This document shows positions 17,735-27,502 of a stretch of 64,000 bases of DNA, in pieces. The translations under genes were made by a program, and so were the position numbers. The stretch is taken from positions 558,001 to 622,000 of the forward strand of contig NZ_AP024233.1 in assembly GCF_025998535.1 (NCBI RefSeq), read 5' to 3'. The notes below the pieces were generated by a model. That model ran no database searches, was not told where the DNA came from, and saw only the letters and a list, made by a program, of their open reading frames with translations. The stretch comes from Desulfolithobacter dissulfuricans (lineage in GTDB: Bacteria; Desulfobacterota; Desulfobulbia; Desulfobulbales; Desulfobulbaceae). Numbering within the stretch: the first letter of the stretch is position 1; the number at the start of each line of letters is the position of its first letter.

Positions 17735-18271
17735 TCAGTTGGGGCCCATGGTGACAAGCAGCCGGATCAGTTCACCTTCCAGCTCGGTCTGGCGGGTGAG
17801 CAGGCTGCCCGCCCGTCGTTCCAGTTCCGCCAGCTCTACCGCAGAGCCGCTCTCCTGGATATGGCTGCAGTTGTAGTTGAGGCAGAACATGGGCTTGATC
17901 GGCAGGATGCAGCCCCCGGGACCGAGAAAACAGCAGCTTGTTTCATCCCCTGAGAATGTGTGGATCTGGGTGCCGCCCAGGAGATTGATGAGCAGGAGGA
18001 TGGTGTCGGTGTTGGCCGCCATGTAGGCGCTGCAGCAGCCGCCATCCGGCCGGGCACCGCAATGGGCGCACCGGCTGCCCATGTCCATGGCCGCCATCTG
18101 GGAGCGCAGCTCGTCGAGGAGGCGGTCCAGGTCTGCCAGACCCTCCCGGATGCCGGGAACGGCCAGCAGGGTGGATCCATAGGCCCCGTACAAGGTTTGG
18201 GCGCGCTGCAGTTTATCGGTCACCGAACCGGAGAAGAACAGGTCCAGGGGCTGGGAGTGGGGCGTAGACAT
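17735..18271 (-). CDS. cysteine-rich cytosolic protein, unknown function
   Basis: A 178-residue protein whose ATG overlaps the stop of the penicillin-binding protein gene (TGATG), so it is translated by coupling. The middle has a dense Cys pattern: SRCAHCGARPDGGCCSAYMA, then TSCCFLGPGGCILPIKPMFCLNYNC, nine or more Cys in about 70 residues, suggesting a metal or Fe-S site. The layout recalls the YkgJ-type CxxCxxCC proteins but is not close enough to name it. A C-terminal helix (ELAELERRAGSLLTRQTELEGELIRLL) follows. No signal peptide. Association with cell-wall synthesis is only positional. Confidence 0.6.
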   Translation of the reverse strand: MSTPHSQPLDLFFSGSVTDKLQRAQTLYGAYGSTLLAVPGIREGLADLDRLLDELRSQMAAMDMGSRCAHCGARPDGGCCSAYMAANTDTILLLINLLGGTQIHTFSGDETSCCFLGPGGCILPIKPMFCLNYNCSHIQESGSAVELAELERRAGSLLTRQTELEGELIRLLVTMGPN

Positions 18272-20126
18272 CAGGGATTCCTCTTCTGTTGCATGAATGT
18301 TTTCCATACAGGGGCCGCCGCCCGACCACCGGTTTCGCCCCGCCCAAGGGAACTCGACCGGTCATGGCCGAGCCAGACCCCGGCTGTGACGTCTTCGGTG
18401 TAGCCGATGAACCAGGCATCCATGTTACGGTCCGAGGTCCCCGTCTTGCCGGCTGCTCCGGGAATGCCCCGGGCCAGGCGTCCGGTTCCCCGGTTGATGA
18501 CCTCCTGGAGAATGGCAGTCATGGTCCGGGCCGTATCCGGACGGATCACCTTGTGTGGACTGGTCTTTTTCCAGGGCACAGAGTGGCCGAAGCGGTCCTG
18601 TATCCTGGTGATGGCAAAGGGCTCATGATAGATCCCCTGGCTGGGGAAAATGGTATAGGCCCCGGTCATTTCCAGCAGCGAGACCGGGGAGGCGCCCAGG
18701 GCAAGTGTCAGCTCCGGATGCAGGGTACTGGTTATCCCTGCCCGTCTGGCCAGCTCAACAACCGGCTTTACGCCGATTTTACGCAGCAGCTTGATGGTAA
18801 CGATGTTGCGTGAATGGATGAGGGCTTCGCGCAGGGTTGTGGGCCCGTGCCAGGTATTGCTGTAGTTCTTCGGCGCCCAGACCGAGCCGTCCCGGTTGCG
18901 GATGACAAGGGGGCGTCGTTGAGTTGCAGGTCCGGGGAGATCCCGCGCTCAAAGGCCGCGGCATAGACCAGGGGCTTGAAGACCGAGCCTGGCTGGCGGT
19001 TGGCCAGCACCGCCCGGTTGTAGGGGCTTTTATCATAGTCGGTCCCGCCGACCATGGCCAGGATACGGCCGGTCCGGTTATCCAGGGCCACCAGGGCTCC
19101 CTGGGGCGGCTGCGGGGTCTGTTCCCGTTGCCAGACCGCTTCGCTGCCGGCGCGGATGGCCCGGACGGCCCGCTCCTGCAGTTCGCTGTCCAGGGTGGTC
19201 CAGACCGTCAGCCCGGCCCGGTAGAGCTCCTCGCGGCCATAAAGTTGTTCCAGTCGGGATCGGACATAGTCGGTGAAATACCCGTTCATGGTCCGCCGCG
19301 CCTTGGAGGCGGGCTGGAAAGTGATCTTCTCATTAAAGGCCCGGCGTGCCTCTTCGGCACTGATCAGCCCGTCCTCGGCCATTCGGTTGAGGACGTAGCG
19401 CTGCCTGGCCCTGGCCCGGGAAAAATGTTTCAGCGGTGAGTAGCGGCTCGGGGCCTGGGGCAGTCCGGCCAGCAGGGCCATCTCGCCAAGGCGCAGTCTG
19501 CTGGCTGGTTTGCCGAAATAGGTGCGGCTGGCCGCCTCCACTCCATAGGCCCCTTCACCTAGATAGATTTCGTTGAGGTACAGGGTCAGTATTTCCTGTT
19601 TGGAGAGCATCCGGTCCAGCCGATAGGCCAGGATCGCCTCGGTAACCTTGCGGAAATAACTTTTTTCCCGCGAGAGCATGAGCGAGCGGGTGACCTGCTG
19701 GGTGATGGTGGAGCCCCCCTGGCTCCGACGACCGGAACGGAGGTTGTTGATAAAGGCGCGGGCAATGGACCAGACGTCGAGCCCGCCATGCTGCCAGTAG
19801 CGGCTGTCCTCGGCCGCGACAAAGGCCTGGGGCAGGAGGGGGGGCATCTGGTCCCATGTCAGGACGATACGGTTCTCCCGGTAGATGGCGTCCACCGGTC
19901 TGCCGTGGCGATCGAGCAGCGTGGTGGTGACCAGGGGTCGGTAATCATCCACCGTGCGGATATCCGGGATGTCCAGGGAAAGAAACCAGGCCAGGGCAAA
20001 GCCCACAAGCAAGGTGACCAGGCCGCAGGTACCCATGAGAAAAAAGATGATGTGGGTATGGTCCCAGACCGGTCGCCGCGCCGGACGTTTGCTTGTTTTT
20101 TTTTGTCTTTTCACCAGGTGCTGCAA
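18271..20126 (-). CDS. bifunctional peptidoglycan glycosyltransferase/transpeptidase (class A PBP), frameshifted
   Basis: Inner-membrane enzyme polymerising and cross-linking peptidoglycan. A single N-terminal membrane anchor (IIFFLMGTCGLVTLLVGFALAWF, about residues 28-50) precedes the glycosyltransferase domain: FVAAEDSRYWQHGG (catalytic Glu), GGSTITQQ, ILTLYLNEIYLGEGAYGVEAAS. The transpeptidase domain has SVFK (in PGSVFKPLVYAAAF), SRN (in ALIHSRNIVTI) and KTGT. The frame breaks at the G run 18909-18913; one more base restores LNDAPLVIRNRDGSVWAPKNYSNTWHGP. The corrected length is about 618 residues. PBP1C/PBP1A-type cannot be separated securely. Confidence 0.88.
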
Positions 20127-20351
20127 GAATTAGGGTTGTCAGTGGGAAGATGAAGTCTCATATTGTATATTGGCAAATAACGCAAGCAGTGAATGGAGGG
20201 AGAGTTCTCGTCACGCACCGGCATCCTGTCCGGCCCGGATCAGGCCGTCTTCTCGACAGGAAATCGTCTGTCAGCTGCAGTCCTCTCGAGTCAGGTGTAG
20301 GGTGCAACCGCGCCTGGCTTGGCAACAGTTAACTTGAATCTGGCAATCCCC

Positions 20352-22218
20352 TTGTCCCGCATACGTATTCTTTCCGAACAGTTAGCAAATCAGATCGCCG
20401 CCGGGGAGGTGGTGGAACGGCCGGCCTCGGTGGTCAAGGAGCTGGTGGAAAACAGCCTGGATGCCGGTGGTTCCAGGATCCAGGTCCAGGTGGAGGGCAG
20501 CGGCACCCGGCTGATCCGGGTGGTGGATGACGGAATCGGCATGGACAGTGATGATGTTTTACTCTGCCTGGAGCGGCATGCCACCTCCAAGCTTTTCAGC
20601 GAAGACCAGCTGGCGGCCATCGCCACCCTGGGGTTTCGAGGCGAGGCCCTGCCCAGTATAGGTTCGGTGTCCAGGATGACGATTCTCTCGCGGCCGCGGA
20701 CAGCGGACATGGGAACCCGGGCCGAGATGCGCTACGGGATCCTGCACGCCATCCACGAGGATGGCTGCCGCCAGGGGACGGTCATCGAGGTTCGCGGCCT
20801 GTTTGGCAATGTGCCGGCCCGGAGGAAATTTCTCAAGTCAGCCCGGACCGAACTGTATCACATCGAAGAGGTCCTGCGCGACCAGGCCCTGGCTCATCCC
20901 GGGGTGGGCTTTGTTCTCCAGGTCGAAGGCCGGACTGTCCTGGACCTGCAGCCGGGGGAGGACCTGGAGACCCGGGTACGACAGATCTACCAGGTCCAGG
21001 ATCAGCTGCTGCCGGTATCCTTCCAGGAAAATACTGGTCTTGGCCTGGAGCTTGAGGGGTATCTGCTGGAGTCGGGTACCAGCCAGTCCCGGGTCCGCAG
21101 ATTGCGCATCCTGGTCAATAACCGTCCGGTGCAGGACCGTATGCTCCTCCACGGTGTGCGCGAGGGCATGCGGGAATCTCTCATGACCGGCCAGCAGCCG
21201 GCCGGGGTCCTGCTGCTGCACCTGCCTCCGGATCAGGTGGACGTGAACGTCCATCCGGCAAAGCGGGAGATTCGTTTCCGCCGCAGCCAGGAGGTGCACC
21301 GGCTGCTGGTCAGAGGTATCAGGGAGGCCGTGGCCCGCTTCCAGGATGAGTTCCGGTCCCATCTCTTTGCTGTTCCTGACCTTCGAGCGCCCGCCGGAGC
21401 TGCTCCTGCTACCGATGACCAGCCTGTCCAGCGATCCCTTGGTGGAGTGTGGCGGCCATCCTCCGCCCCGGCCCGGAACCAGGCGGCCACCGGGGAGATA
21501 CCTTGTGAATCGACCCCTGAGACGTACCCGCCTCCCGGTCCTCCCCCGGTCCAGCCCGACCAGCCCCCGGTCTCCGTGCGCCTGGCGGAGCCGGACCCGG
21601 ACGCAGCAACCCGGGGAGCAGGGGGCAGGCCCTGGATGGGCTGCAGGTCATCGGCCAGCTCTTTGATCTTTACCTGCTCTGCCAGCGGGGGATGAGCTGG
21701 TCCTGATCGACCAGCACGCGGCCCATGAGCGGATTATCTATCAGCAGTTGCGCCGCGGATTTCTAAACCGCGCCATTCCCAGTCAGAGTCTTATGTTTCC
21801 GGTTCCGGTGGAGCTGGGACCCGAACAGGCCGAGACCATGGAGCGGGCCGGTGACGCTCTCCAGGCCCTGGGTTTTGTGGTGGAACCCTTTGGTGATGCC
21901 ACCTGGGTGATCCAGGCCCTGCCGGCCCAGCTCGGCCATCTCGATCCTGCGAAGATGCTCCATGAGGTCCTGGACGAACTGCGTCTTGCCGGGGAGGACA
22001 CTCCAGGGGTCGTTCTGTCGCCGCAGATGGAAAAACTCCTGGCCTCCATGGCCTGCAAGGCCGCGGTCAAGGCGGGTAACCGGCTCCAGGATCGCGAGAT
22101 GGAGGAGCTGCTTCACCAGATGGAGAGCGCGGATTTTTTTTCCCACTGTCCGCACGGCCGACCGGTGATAAAGCAGATACCCCGGCGCGAGATAGAAAAA
22201 TGGTTCCGGCGACTTTAA
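20352..22218 (+). CDS. mutL: DNA mismatch repair protein MutL, frameshifted twice
   Basis: The N-terminal GHKL ATPase is complete: LANQIAAGEVVERPASVVKELVENSLDAG, DDGIGM, TLGFRGEALPSI, and GNVPARRKFLKSA. I start at TTG 20352 because MSRIRILSEQLANQIA matches the family start; TTG 20319 would add 11 residues. After a Pro-rich linker the frame changes twice. One loss lies somewhere in 21480-21640. Another is in the G run 21687-21691 and restores CQRGDELVLIDQHAAHERIIYQQL. DQHAAHE is the metal-dependent nicking-nuclease motif, though the final Glu of the motif is Gln here. The C-terminal domain ends KQIPRREIEKWFRRL. Corrected length is about 623 residues. Confidence 0.88.
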
Positions 22219-22251
22219 CACCCATGCAGGCTCCCACGGCCTGCGCAACGA

Positions 22252-22312
22252 AATATGAAAGCTGTTGTCCCTCTGGAGGATGGAACGAGACTTTCATATA
22301 AAAGATAACAGC
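22252..22312 (+). other. two crossing inverted repeats in the mutL-MBL spacer
   Basis: ATATGAAAG (22253-22261) is complementary to CTTTCATAT (22291-22299), and CTGTT (22262-22266) to AACAG (22307-22311). The order is A-B-A'-B', as in an RNA pseudoknot. It precedes the MBL-fold start at 22378. Confidence 0.4.
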
Positions 22313-22377
22313 CAGACCGGGTGGCCGTGGAGCGGTGCCGGTCTGTTTATTCGGTTTTCAGCGTAAGGAGAAGAGTC

Positions 22378-23124
22378 ATGAGCAGCTACATCATCCACCC
22401 CATCGTCATGGGAACCAAGATTTTTGACAAGGGTATGATGACCTATCAGCACGACTACGGGACCCCGTATACCATCCCTATTTACTGCTGGTACCTGGAA
22501 GGGGGGGACCGCACCATCCTGATTGATACCGGCGAGATGCATCCGGTGCAGTCCGAGGACCGGGAAAAGGCCATCGGCGGCAAAATCCATACCTTCGAGG
22601 AGGGGTTGGCCCGCCATGGCCTCACCCCGGCGGATATCGACATGGTCATCCATACCCATCTCCATGCCGATCACTGTGAAAATGACTATAAATGTGAAAA
22701 TGCCCGGTTCTTTATCCATGAAAAGGAGCTGGAAACCATCGAAAATCCCCATCCTCTGGATTACCGCTATGTGGAGGATTTCATTTTCGAGATCCGCGAC
22801 CGGGAGCAGATCGAAGTGGTCCGCGCCGATGGGGAACTGGTTCCCGGGATTTCGGTCCTCCATACCCCGGCCCATACCCCGGGCGGCATGACTGTCTTTG
22901 TGGACACGCCCCGGGGTCGGGTCGCCATCACCGGATTCTGCGTGATCCGTGAGAACTTTGAGCCGCCGGTCCAGATCCGGGCCATGGAAATGGAGGTGAT
23001 TCCACCGGGTACCAGCGTCAACACGTATGAGGCCTACGATATCCTGGTCAAGGTCCGGGACATGGCCGACTATGTTATTCCACTGCATGAACCTGAGTTT
23101 GCCTCCGGGGAGGCGATTTCCTGA
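22378..23124 (+). CDS. MBL-fold metallo-hydrolase (AHL-lactonase-like)
   Basis: A 248-residue metallo-beta-lactamase-fold enzyme. The dinuclear zinc motif HTHLHADH is intact, followed by a second His in LHTPAHTPGGM; the usual later Asp ligand position is occupied within ITGFCVIREN, where a Cys replaces the expected Asp/Gly-Asp, and the last His is in IPLHEPEF. The N-terminus (YIIHPIVMGTKIFDKGMMTYQHDYG…IYCWYLEGGDRTILIDTG) resembles N-acyl-homoserine-lactonase-like enzymes. AAGGAG precedes the chosen ATG. It lies 35 bases ahead of the sensor kinase. Substrate cannot be inferred. Confidence 0.8.
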   Translation: MSSYIIHPIVMGTKIFDKGMMTYQHDYGTPYTIPIYCWYLEGGDRTILIDTGEMHPVQSEDREKAIGGKIHTFEEGLARHGLTPADIDMVIHTHLHADHCENDYKCENARFFIHEKELETIENPHPLDYRYVEDFIFEIRDREQIEVVRADGELVPGISVLHTPAHTPGGMTVFVDTPRGRVAITGFCVIRENFEPPVQIRAMEMEVIPPGTSVNTYEAYDILVKVRDMADYVIPLHEPEFASGEAIS

Positions 23125-23159
23125 AACGGCAAGCAAAGAGGAGAGGGGGAGAAAAGGTA

Positions 23160-24239
23160 ATGATCAGCAGGGATGAACTGTACGATCTCGTTATCAGCGG
23201 GCTGCCGGTCGCCCTGTTTGTGGTCGATGGTGATTTTGCAATTATCGAGTTCAACGTGGCGGCGGAAAAACTGACCGGCTGGAAACGTGAGGAAGTCCTG
23301 GGCCGGCCCTGTTTCGAGATCCTGGGTTCGAGTCTCTGTCGGTCCAGCTGTCCCCTGCGGGAAAGCGAGAAAACCGGGAAACCCTGTCTGGGCCGGGAAG
23401 CGGTACTCCATACCCGAAACGGCAAGAGAATGCCGATATTTTTTTCCAGCTCGGCCATGCTCGATGATCAGGGACGGATGAAGGCGGGTATCGAGGTGTT
23501 TCGGGATGCGACCGAGATAAAAAAGCTCGAAGCCCAGAAAAAGAACCTCATCTCACTCTTTACCCATGACCTCAAGGCCCCGGTGGCCATTGTCGGTGGC
23601 TTTGTCGATCGCCTGCTGCAGGAAAAGGCCGGGCCGCTGACCGACAAGCAGGGTGAGTATCTGCGGGCCATCCGCAAGGAGATATCCCGCCTGGAAAACT
23701 ATATCCATTCCTTTCTGGACATCAGCCGCATTGAGGCCGGCCAGGTCGAGCTGCAGCTCGAGGAGCAGCCCATCGGTCCGCTGCTTACGGAGATCGTCCA
23801 GGGGTTCCGGGTGCCGGCTGCCGATAAAAAAATCCATATCTCTCTGGATATACAGGATAACCTGCCGCCCGTAAAGGTGGATTCCCTCCAGTTTACCCGG
23901 GTCATTTCCAACCTGCTCGATAACGCCATCAAGTACTCGGCCCCGGGCAAGGAGGTCCGGGTCAGCGCCCGGGAAGAGGGCGAAGACCTGGTCATCGAGA
24001 TTCAGGACCAGGGCCCGGGTATCGCCCCGGATCAGCAGGAGCATATCTTCGACGCCTTCTACCGCATCCCGGGAACTCGGAAAAAGGCCGGCGGCAGTGG
24101 CCTTGGCCTGGCCGCGGTCCGGGCCATCATGGAGGCCCATGGCGGCCGGGCCTGGGTGGAGAGCAAGGAGGGTGAGGGAAGCCGCTTCAAGGTAGCGGTG
24201 CCCAAACAGGCCCCGCCCTGTGTTCAGTCTTCCAGGTAA
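23160..24239 (+). CDS. PAS-domain sensor histidine kinase (no membrane helix)
   Basis: A 359-residue soluble kinase. Residues ~5-115 form a PAS domain (GLPVALFVVDGDFAIIEFNVAAEKLTGWKREEVLGRPCFEILG) with an inserted Cys cluster CRSSCPLRESEKTGKPC that could bind a cofactor or sense redox. The phosphorylated residue is His 136 in LISLFTHDLKAPVAIVGG. The ATPase core has NLLDNAIKYS (N box), DQGPGIAPDQQ (G1), and GSGLGLAAVRAIMEAHGG (G2). No response regulator is adjacent. It ends 16 bases inside the convergent glpD gene, so the two 3' ends overlap. Confidence 0.9.
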   Translation: MISRDELYDLVISGLPVALFVVDGDFAIIEFNVAAEKLTGWKREEVLGRPCFEILGSSLCRSSCPLRESEKTGKPCLGREAVLHTRNGKRMPIFFSSSAMLDDQGRMKAGIEVFRDATEIKKLEAQKKNLISLFTHDLKAPVAIVGGFVDRLLQEKAGPLTDKQGEYLRAIRKEISRLENYIHSFLDISRIEAGQVELQLEEQPIGPLLTEIVQGFRVPAADKKIHISLDIQDNLPPVKVDSLQFTRVISNLLDNAIKYSAPGKEVRVSAREEGEDLVIEIQDQGPGIAPDQQEHIFDAFYRIPGTRKKAGGSGLGLAAVRAIMEAHGGRAWVESKEGEGSRFKVAVPKQAPPCVQSSR

Positions 24240-25801
24240 TAGCCCCGGGCAAGGTCGGTAAACGTTTCCACCTGCTCTTTTTGCCAGTTTGCATCCCGTT
24301 CCAGTTCCATGGCCAGGATGCGGGCCACCTCCGGCGCCATGTCGATGGCGGCCCTGGCATCAAGGAACAGGGCCCGTTGCCGCCTTGCCAGGATATCTTC
24401 CACTGTCCGGGCCATTTCATAGCGGGCCGACCAAGTGACCTCGATGGCGGTGTAGGGTAGCCGGGCATGGAGTTTCCGGCCCAGTTCCGGGTGTTCCGAG
24501 ACAATGTCACGCATATAGTCGGCGTCCGAGCCGTAGTAGTAGAGTGGGTCGTGGTAATCCACATTGGACAGCCATCCGTGGATGGGCATGTTCTCGGTCA
24601 GGCATTTCCTGCTTTCCAGGCCGCCGACCATGGCGGCCTTGTCCACGGTGTCCTGGGCCATCTTGCGGTAGGTGGTCCACTTGCCGCCGGTGATTGTTAC
24701 CAGGCCGGAGATGGAGACCCGCAGGTGGTGGTTGCGGGAGATCTCCTTTGTGGCCGTGGCGTCGCTGCCCTCCCTGGGAGCGGCCAGGGGACGCAGCCCG
24801 GCGAAGATGGAGAGGATATCGCACCGCTGCGGCTCCCGGGTCAGGTATTTCTTGGCCGTGGACAGGATAAAATCGACTTCTTCTTCCAGGGCCCGCGGTT
24901 CCAGGGAGCACTCCTCCAGAGGCGTATCGGTGGTGCCGACCACCACCCGTTCGTGCCACGGGACGGCAAAGAGGACCCGGCCGTCCGAAGTTTTCGGGAT
25001 CATGATCGCCGAATCCCCCCTGAGAAATTCCTTGTCCAGGATGATATGGACTCCCTGGCTGGGGCGGACAAGGCGCGGCGCCCCGGGGTCGTCCATGTGC
25101 ATGATCTCATCGACAAACACCCCGGTGGCATTGACCACGCTGCGGCCTTGCAGCCGGTAGGTGTCGCCGTTCTCCTGGTCCACGGCCTCCACTCCGCAGA
25201 CAAGACCATCATCGTTTTTCAACAGCCCGGTAACTCGCATGTAGTTGACCACTACCCCGCCATGTTCGGCACAGGTCTGGGCGATGTTGATGGCGAGGCG
25301 CGAGTCGTCGAACTGGCCGTCGTAATAGATGACCCCACCGCGCAGCCCCTCGGTCTTCAGGTTGGGGATGGCACGCAGGACCTCCTCGCGCGACAGGGAC
25401 TGGGAGGGGCCCAGGCCCAGCTTGCCGGCCATCATGTCATAGACCTTCATGCCCACGGTGTAGAAGGGACCGTCCCACCAGTCGTAGTTGGGGATGATGA
25501 ACGACTGGTTCTTGACCAGGTGGGGAGCGTTCCGGCGCATGAGTCCCCGCTCGTGAAGGGCCTCGAGTACCAGGGAGATGTCGCCCTGGGCCAGGTAGCG
25601 GACCCCGCCGTGGACCAGCTTGGTGGATCGGCTCGAGGTTCCCTTGGTGAAGTCGGATTGCTCCAGCAGCAGGGTGCGGTACCCTCTCGAGGCGGCGTCC
25701 AGGGCCGTGCCGAGACCGGTGGCCCCGCCGCCGATGACGATGATGTCCCAGGGGGTGTCGCCCTGTTCGTGGATGGTTTTCAGCATGCGTTCGCGTTTCA
25801 T
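24224..25801 (-). CDS. glpD: glycerol-3-phosphate dehydrogenase (FAD, respiratory)
   Basis: Oxidises glycerol-3-phosphate to dihydroxyacetone phosphate, passing electrons to the quinone pool from the inner face of the membrane. The 525-residue sequence has the N-terminal FAD fold DIIVIGGGATGLGTALDAASRGYRTLLLEQSDFTKGTSSRSTKLVHGGVRYL, which is a classic GlpD block, and VINATGVFVDEIMHMD. The C-terminal accessory domain ends ARGYYLED. Its ATG overlaps the stop of the diesterase gene (ATGA), the last link of the transporter operon. The G3P it consumes would come from that diesterase. Confidence 0.95.
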   Translation of the reverse strand: MKRERMLKTIHEQGDTPWDIIVIGGGATGLGTALDAASRGYRTLLLEQSDFTKGTSSRSTKLVHGGVRYLAQGDISLVLEALHERGLMRRNAPHLVKNQSFIIPNYDWWDGPFYTVGMKVYDMMAGKLGLGPSQSLSREEVLRAIPNLKTEGLRGGVIYYDGQFDDSRLAINIAQTCAEHGGVVVNYMRVTGLLKNDDGLVCGVEAVDQENGDTYRLQGRSVVNATGVFVDEIMHMDDPGAPRLVRPSQGVHIILDKEFLRGDSAIMIPKTSDGRVLFAVPWHERVVVGTTDTPLEECSLEPRALEEEVDFILSTAKKYLTREPQRCDILSIFAGLRPLAAPREGSDATATKEISRNHHLRVSISGLVTITGGKWTTYRKMAQDTVDKAAMVGGLESRKCLTENMPIHGWLSNVDYHDPLYYYGSDADYMRDIVSEHPELGRKLHARLPYTAIEVTWSARYEMARTVEDILARRQRALFLDARAAIDMAPEVARILAMELERDANWQKEQVETFTDLARGYYLED

Positions 25802-26646
25802 GGATAACTCCTGTACACGGTCGTGCCTGTAAGGCGTTGCGGCCAGTCGGTGATGACTCCGACCCCGGCCTGGAGTAGTTCTCCGGCCCGGGTCATGTCG
25901 TTTACGGTCCAGCAGTTGACCCGCACTCCCACCCGGCGCAGTTCATGGACCAACTCCAGGTCCAGGAGTTGTACGGATGGGTGGTAGGCGGCGGCTGAGA
26001 GGTCCTTGAGATAGTGGATCAGGTCCGGGGGATGTTTCTTCTCGACCAGCACCCCGAGGGCCAGGGTTGAGCTCAGGCTGCGGGCCCGTCGGAGGTATTC
26101 GTGGCGGAAGGAGGAGAGCAGGACCAGATCCATGGTCCCGGTTTCTTCGAGCATGGCCAGGACCCGGTCCACAACCAGGGTGTCCCCGGGCGGGGTGCCG
26201 AGATCCTTGAGTTCCAGGTTGACCGGAAAACGGTGTCTGGCCGTGAAGGACAGTATCTCGCCAAGCAGGGGAATCTTCTGTCCCCTGATCCTGTCTTTCT
26301 CCTCCTCTTCCACCTCGCCCGACGCCACGGTGCAATACGGATCGGTCTCCAGGAACCAGGACCCGGCGTCCAACTCCCGGAGTTCGGCAACAGTGAACCG
26401 CTCCGTATGCCAGGGGCGGCGGTCCTTGAAGTGGGAATGGCTGGCCACATCGGTGGTCCGCTCCAGGGTGTCATCGTGGAAGATGATCGGTTCACCTTCC
26501 CTGCTGACCCGCACATCGGTCTCCCAGGCGTGGGCACCGCAGTCCCTGGCCTTCTCCAGGGCCAGAAGGGTGTTTTCCGGGGCAATGGACCGGGCTCCAC
26601 GGTGGCCGCAGACAAAACCGGTCTCGGGCAGGTGGTCAAAAAACAA
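25798..26646 (-). CDS. glycerophosphodiester phosphodiesterase, cytosolic
   Basis: A 282-residue GDPD-fold enzyme with no signal peptide, so like UgpQ rather than periplasmic GlpQ. The active-site blocks are present: CGHRGARSIAPENT (His-Arg, Glu), HAWETDVRVSREGEPIIFHDDTLERTT (Glu, Asp, His), FPVNLELKDLG (Glu, Lys) and the C-terminal RVNCWTVND. It releases glycerol-3-phosphate and the head-group alcohol from deacylated phospholipids. The gene starts one base after the potC-like stop and overlaps glpD by four bases, placing uptake, cleavage and G3P oxidation in one transcript. Confidence 0.93.
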   Translation of the reverse strand: MFFDHLPETGFVCGHRGARSIAPENTLLALEKARDCGAHAWETDVRVSREGEPIIFHDDTLERTTDVASHSHFKDRRPWHTERFTVAELRELDAGSWFLETDPYCTVASGEVEEEEKDRIRGQKIPLLGEILSFTARHRFPVNLELKDLGTPPGDTLVVDRVLAMLEETGTMDLVLLSSFRHEYLRRARSLSSTLALGVLVEKKHPPDLIHYLKDLSAAAYHPSVQLLDLELVHELRRVGVRVNCWTVNDMTRAGELLQAGVGVITDWPQRLTGTTVYRSYP

Positions 26647-26647
26647 G

Positions 26648-27502
26648 TCAGACCTCTTTTTTGCTGAAATAGAGGTTCAAAAGAGCCAGGCAGGATGTAC
26701 CGGTGATAAGTAGCAGCGAGATGGCGTTGATCACCGGGGTGGACCCGTCCCGCACCTGCAGGTACAGGTTGATGGGCAGGGTCGGTTCCGAGCCGATCAG
26801 GAAGAGCGTGGTGTTGAAGTTCTCAAAACTCATCAGAAAGGCCACGGCCGCCGCGCCGATGATGGCCGGCCGCAGGTAGCGCAGGGTGATGAGGCGGATG
26901 GCTTCCAGCCGGGTGGCGCCGAGGATCATGGCCGCCTCTTCCAGGGAGCGGTCGAATTTACGCAGCCGGGCCGAGACCACCAGGGCCACAAAGGTGGTGA
27001 TGAACGAGAACTGGCCGAGCACCACCAGCCAGAAACTGGGACGGAACAGGCCGATATCCAGGCCAAAGGTGTTCTCGAAAAAGGTTCCGGCAGTGTTGGC
27101 GGCCAGAAGGAGTGAAATGCCCAGGATAACCCCGGGGATGACCAGTGGCGCCAGCATCAGAAAGTAGAGCCCGTTTTTGAAGGGGAACTCCTCCTGTTCA
27201 AAGAGAAAGGCGGTGCAGGTACCCACCGTGGTGCTGAACAGGGAGACCCAGAAGGCGGTCTTGAAGCTGACCCAGATGGAACGGAGGTTCTGCTCGTCAT
27301 GGAAGATGCCGATCCGTTCCGGCCCGGGCGAGGTGAACCAGTCCAGGGTGAAGCCGTACCAGGGCAGGGACGGAAAATCCGAGTCATTGAAGGCCAGGAC
27401 GCAGGTTACGGCCAGCGGCGCGAACAGAAAGATGAAATAGCAGATGACAAAGAGATGAAATGACCAGGTATAGGCCCTGGAATTGGGCAGCGAACGTATC
27501 AT
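26648..27502 (-). CDS. ABC transporter permease, PotC-type
   Basis: A 284-residue permease with six predicted helices. The N-terminal segment SFHLFVICYFIFLFAPLAVTCVLAFNDS matches PotC-type spermidine/putrescine permeases, and the EAA loop is visible as EEAAMILGATRLEAIRLITLRYLRPAI. It partners the PotB-type permease, whose stop overlaps its ATG (ATGA). Family membership implies a small cationic substrate such as a polyamine; the neighbouring genes suggest instead a glycerophospho-amine or ethanolamine (inference). Confidence 0.85.
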   Translation of the reverse strand: MIRSLPNSRAYTWSFHLFVICYFIFLFAPLAVTCVLAFNDSDFPSLPWYGFTLDWFTSPGPERIGIFHDEQNLRSIWVSFKTAFWVSLFSTTVGTCTAFLFEQEEFPFKNGLYFLMLAPLVIPGVILGISLLLAANTAGTFFENTFGLDIGLFRPSFWLVVLGQFSFITTFVALVVSARLRKFDRSLEEAAMILGATRLEAIRLITLRYLRPAIIGAAAVAFLMSFENFNTTLFLIGSEPTLPINLYLQVRDGSTPVINAISLLLITGTSCLALLNLYFSKKEV

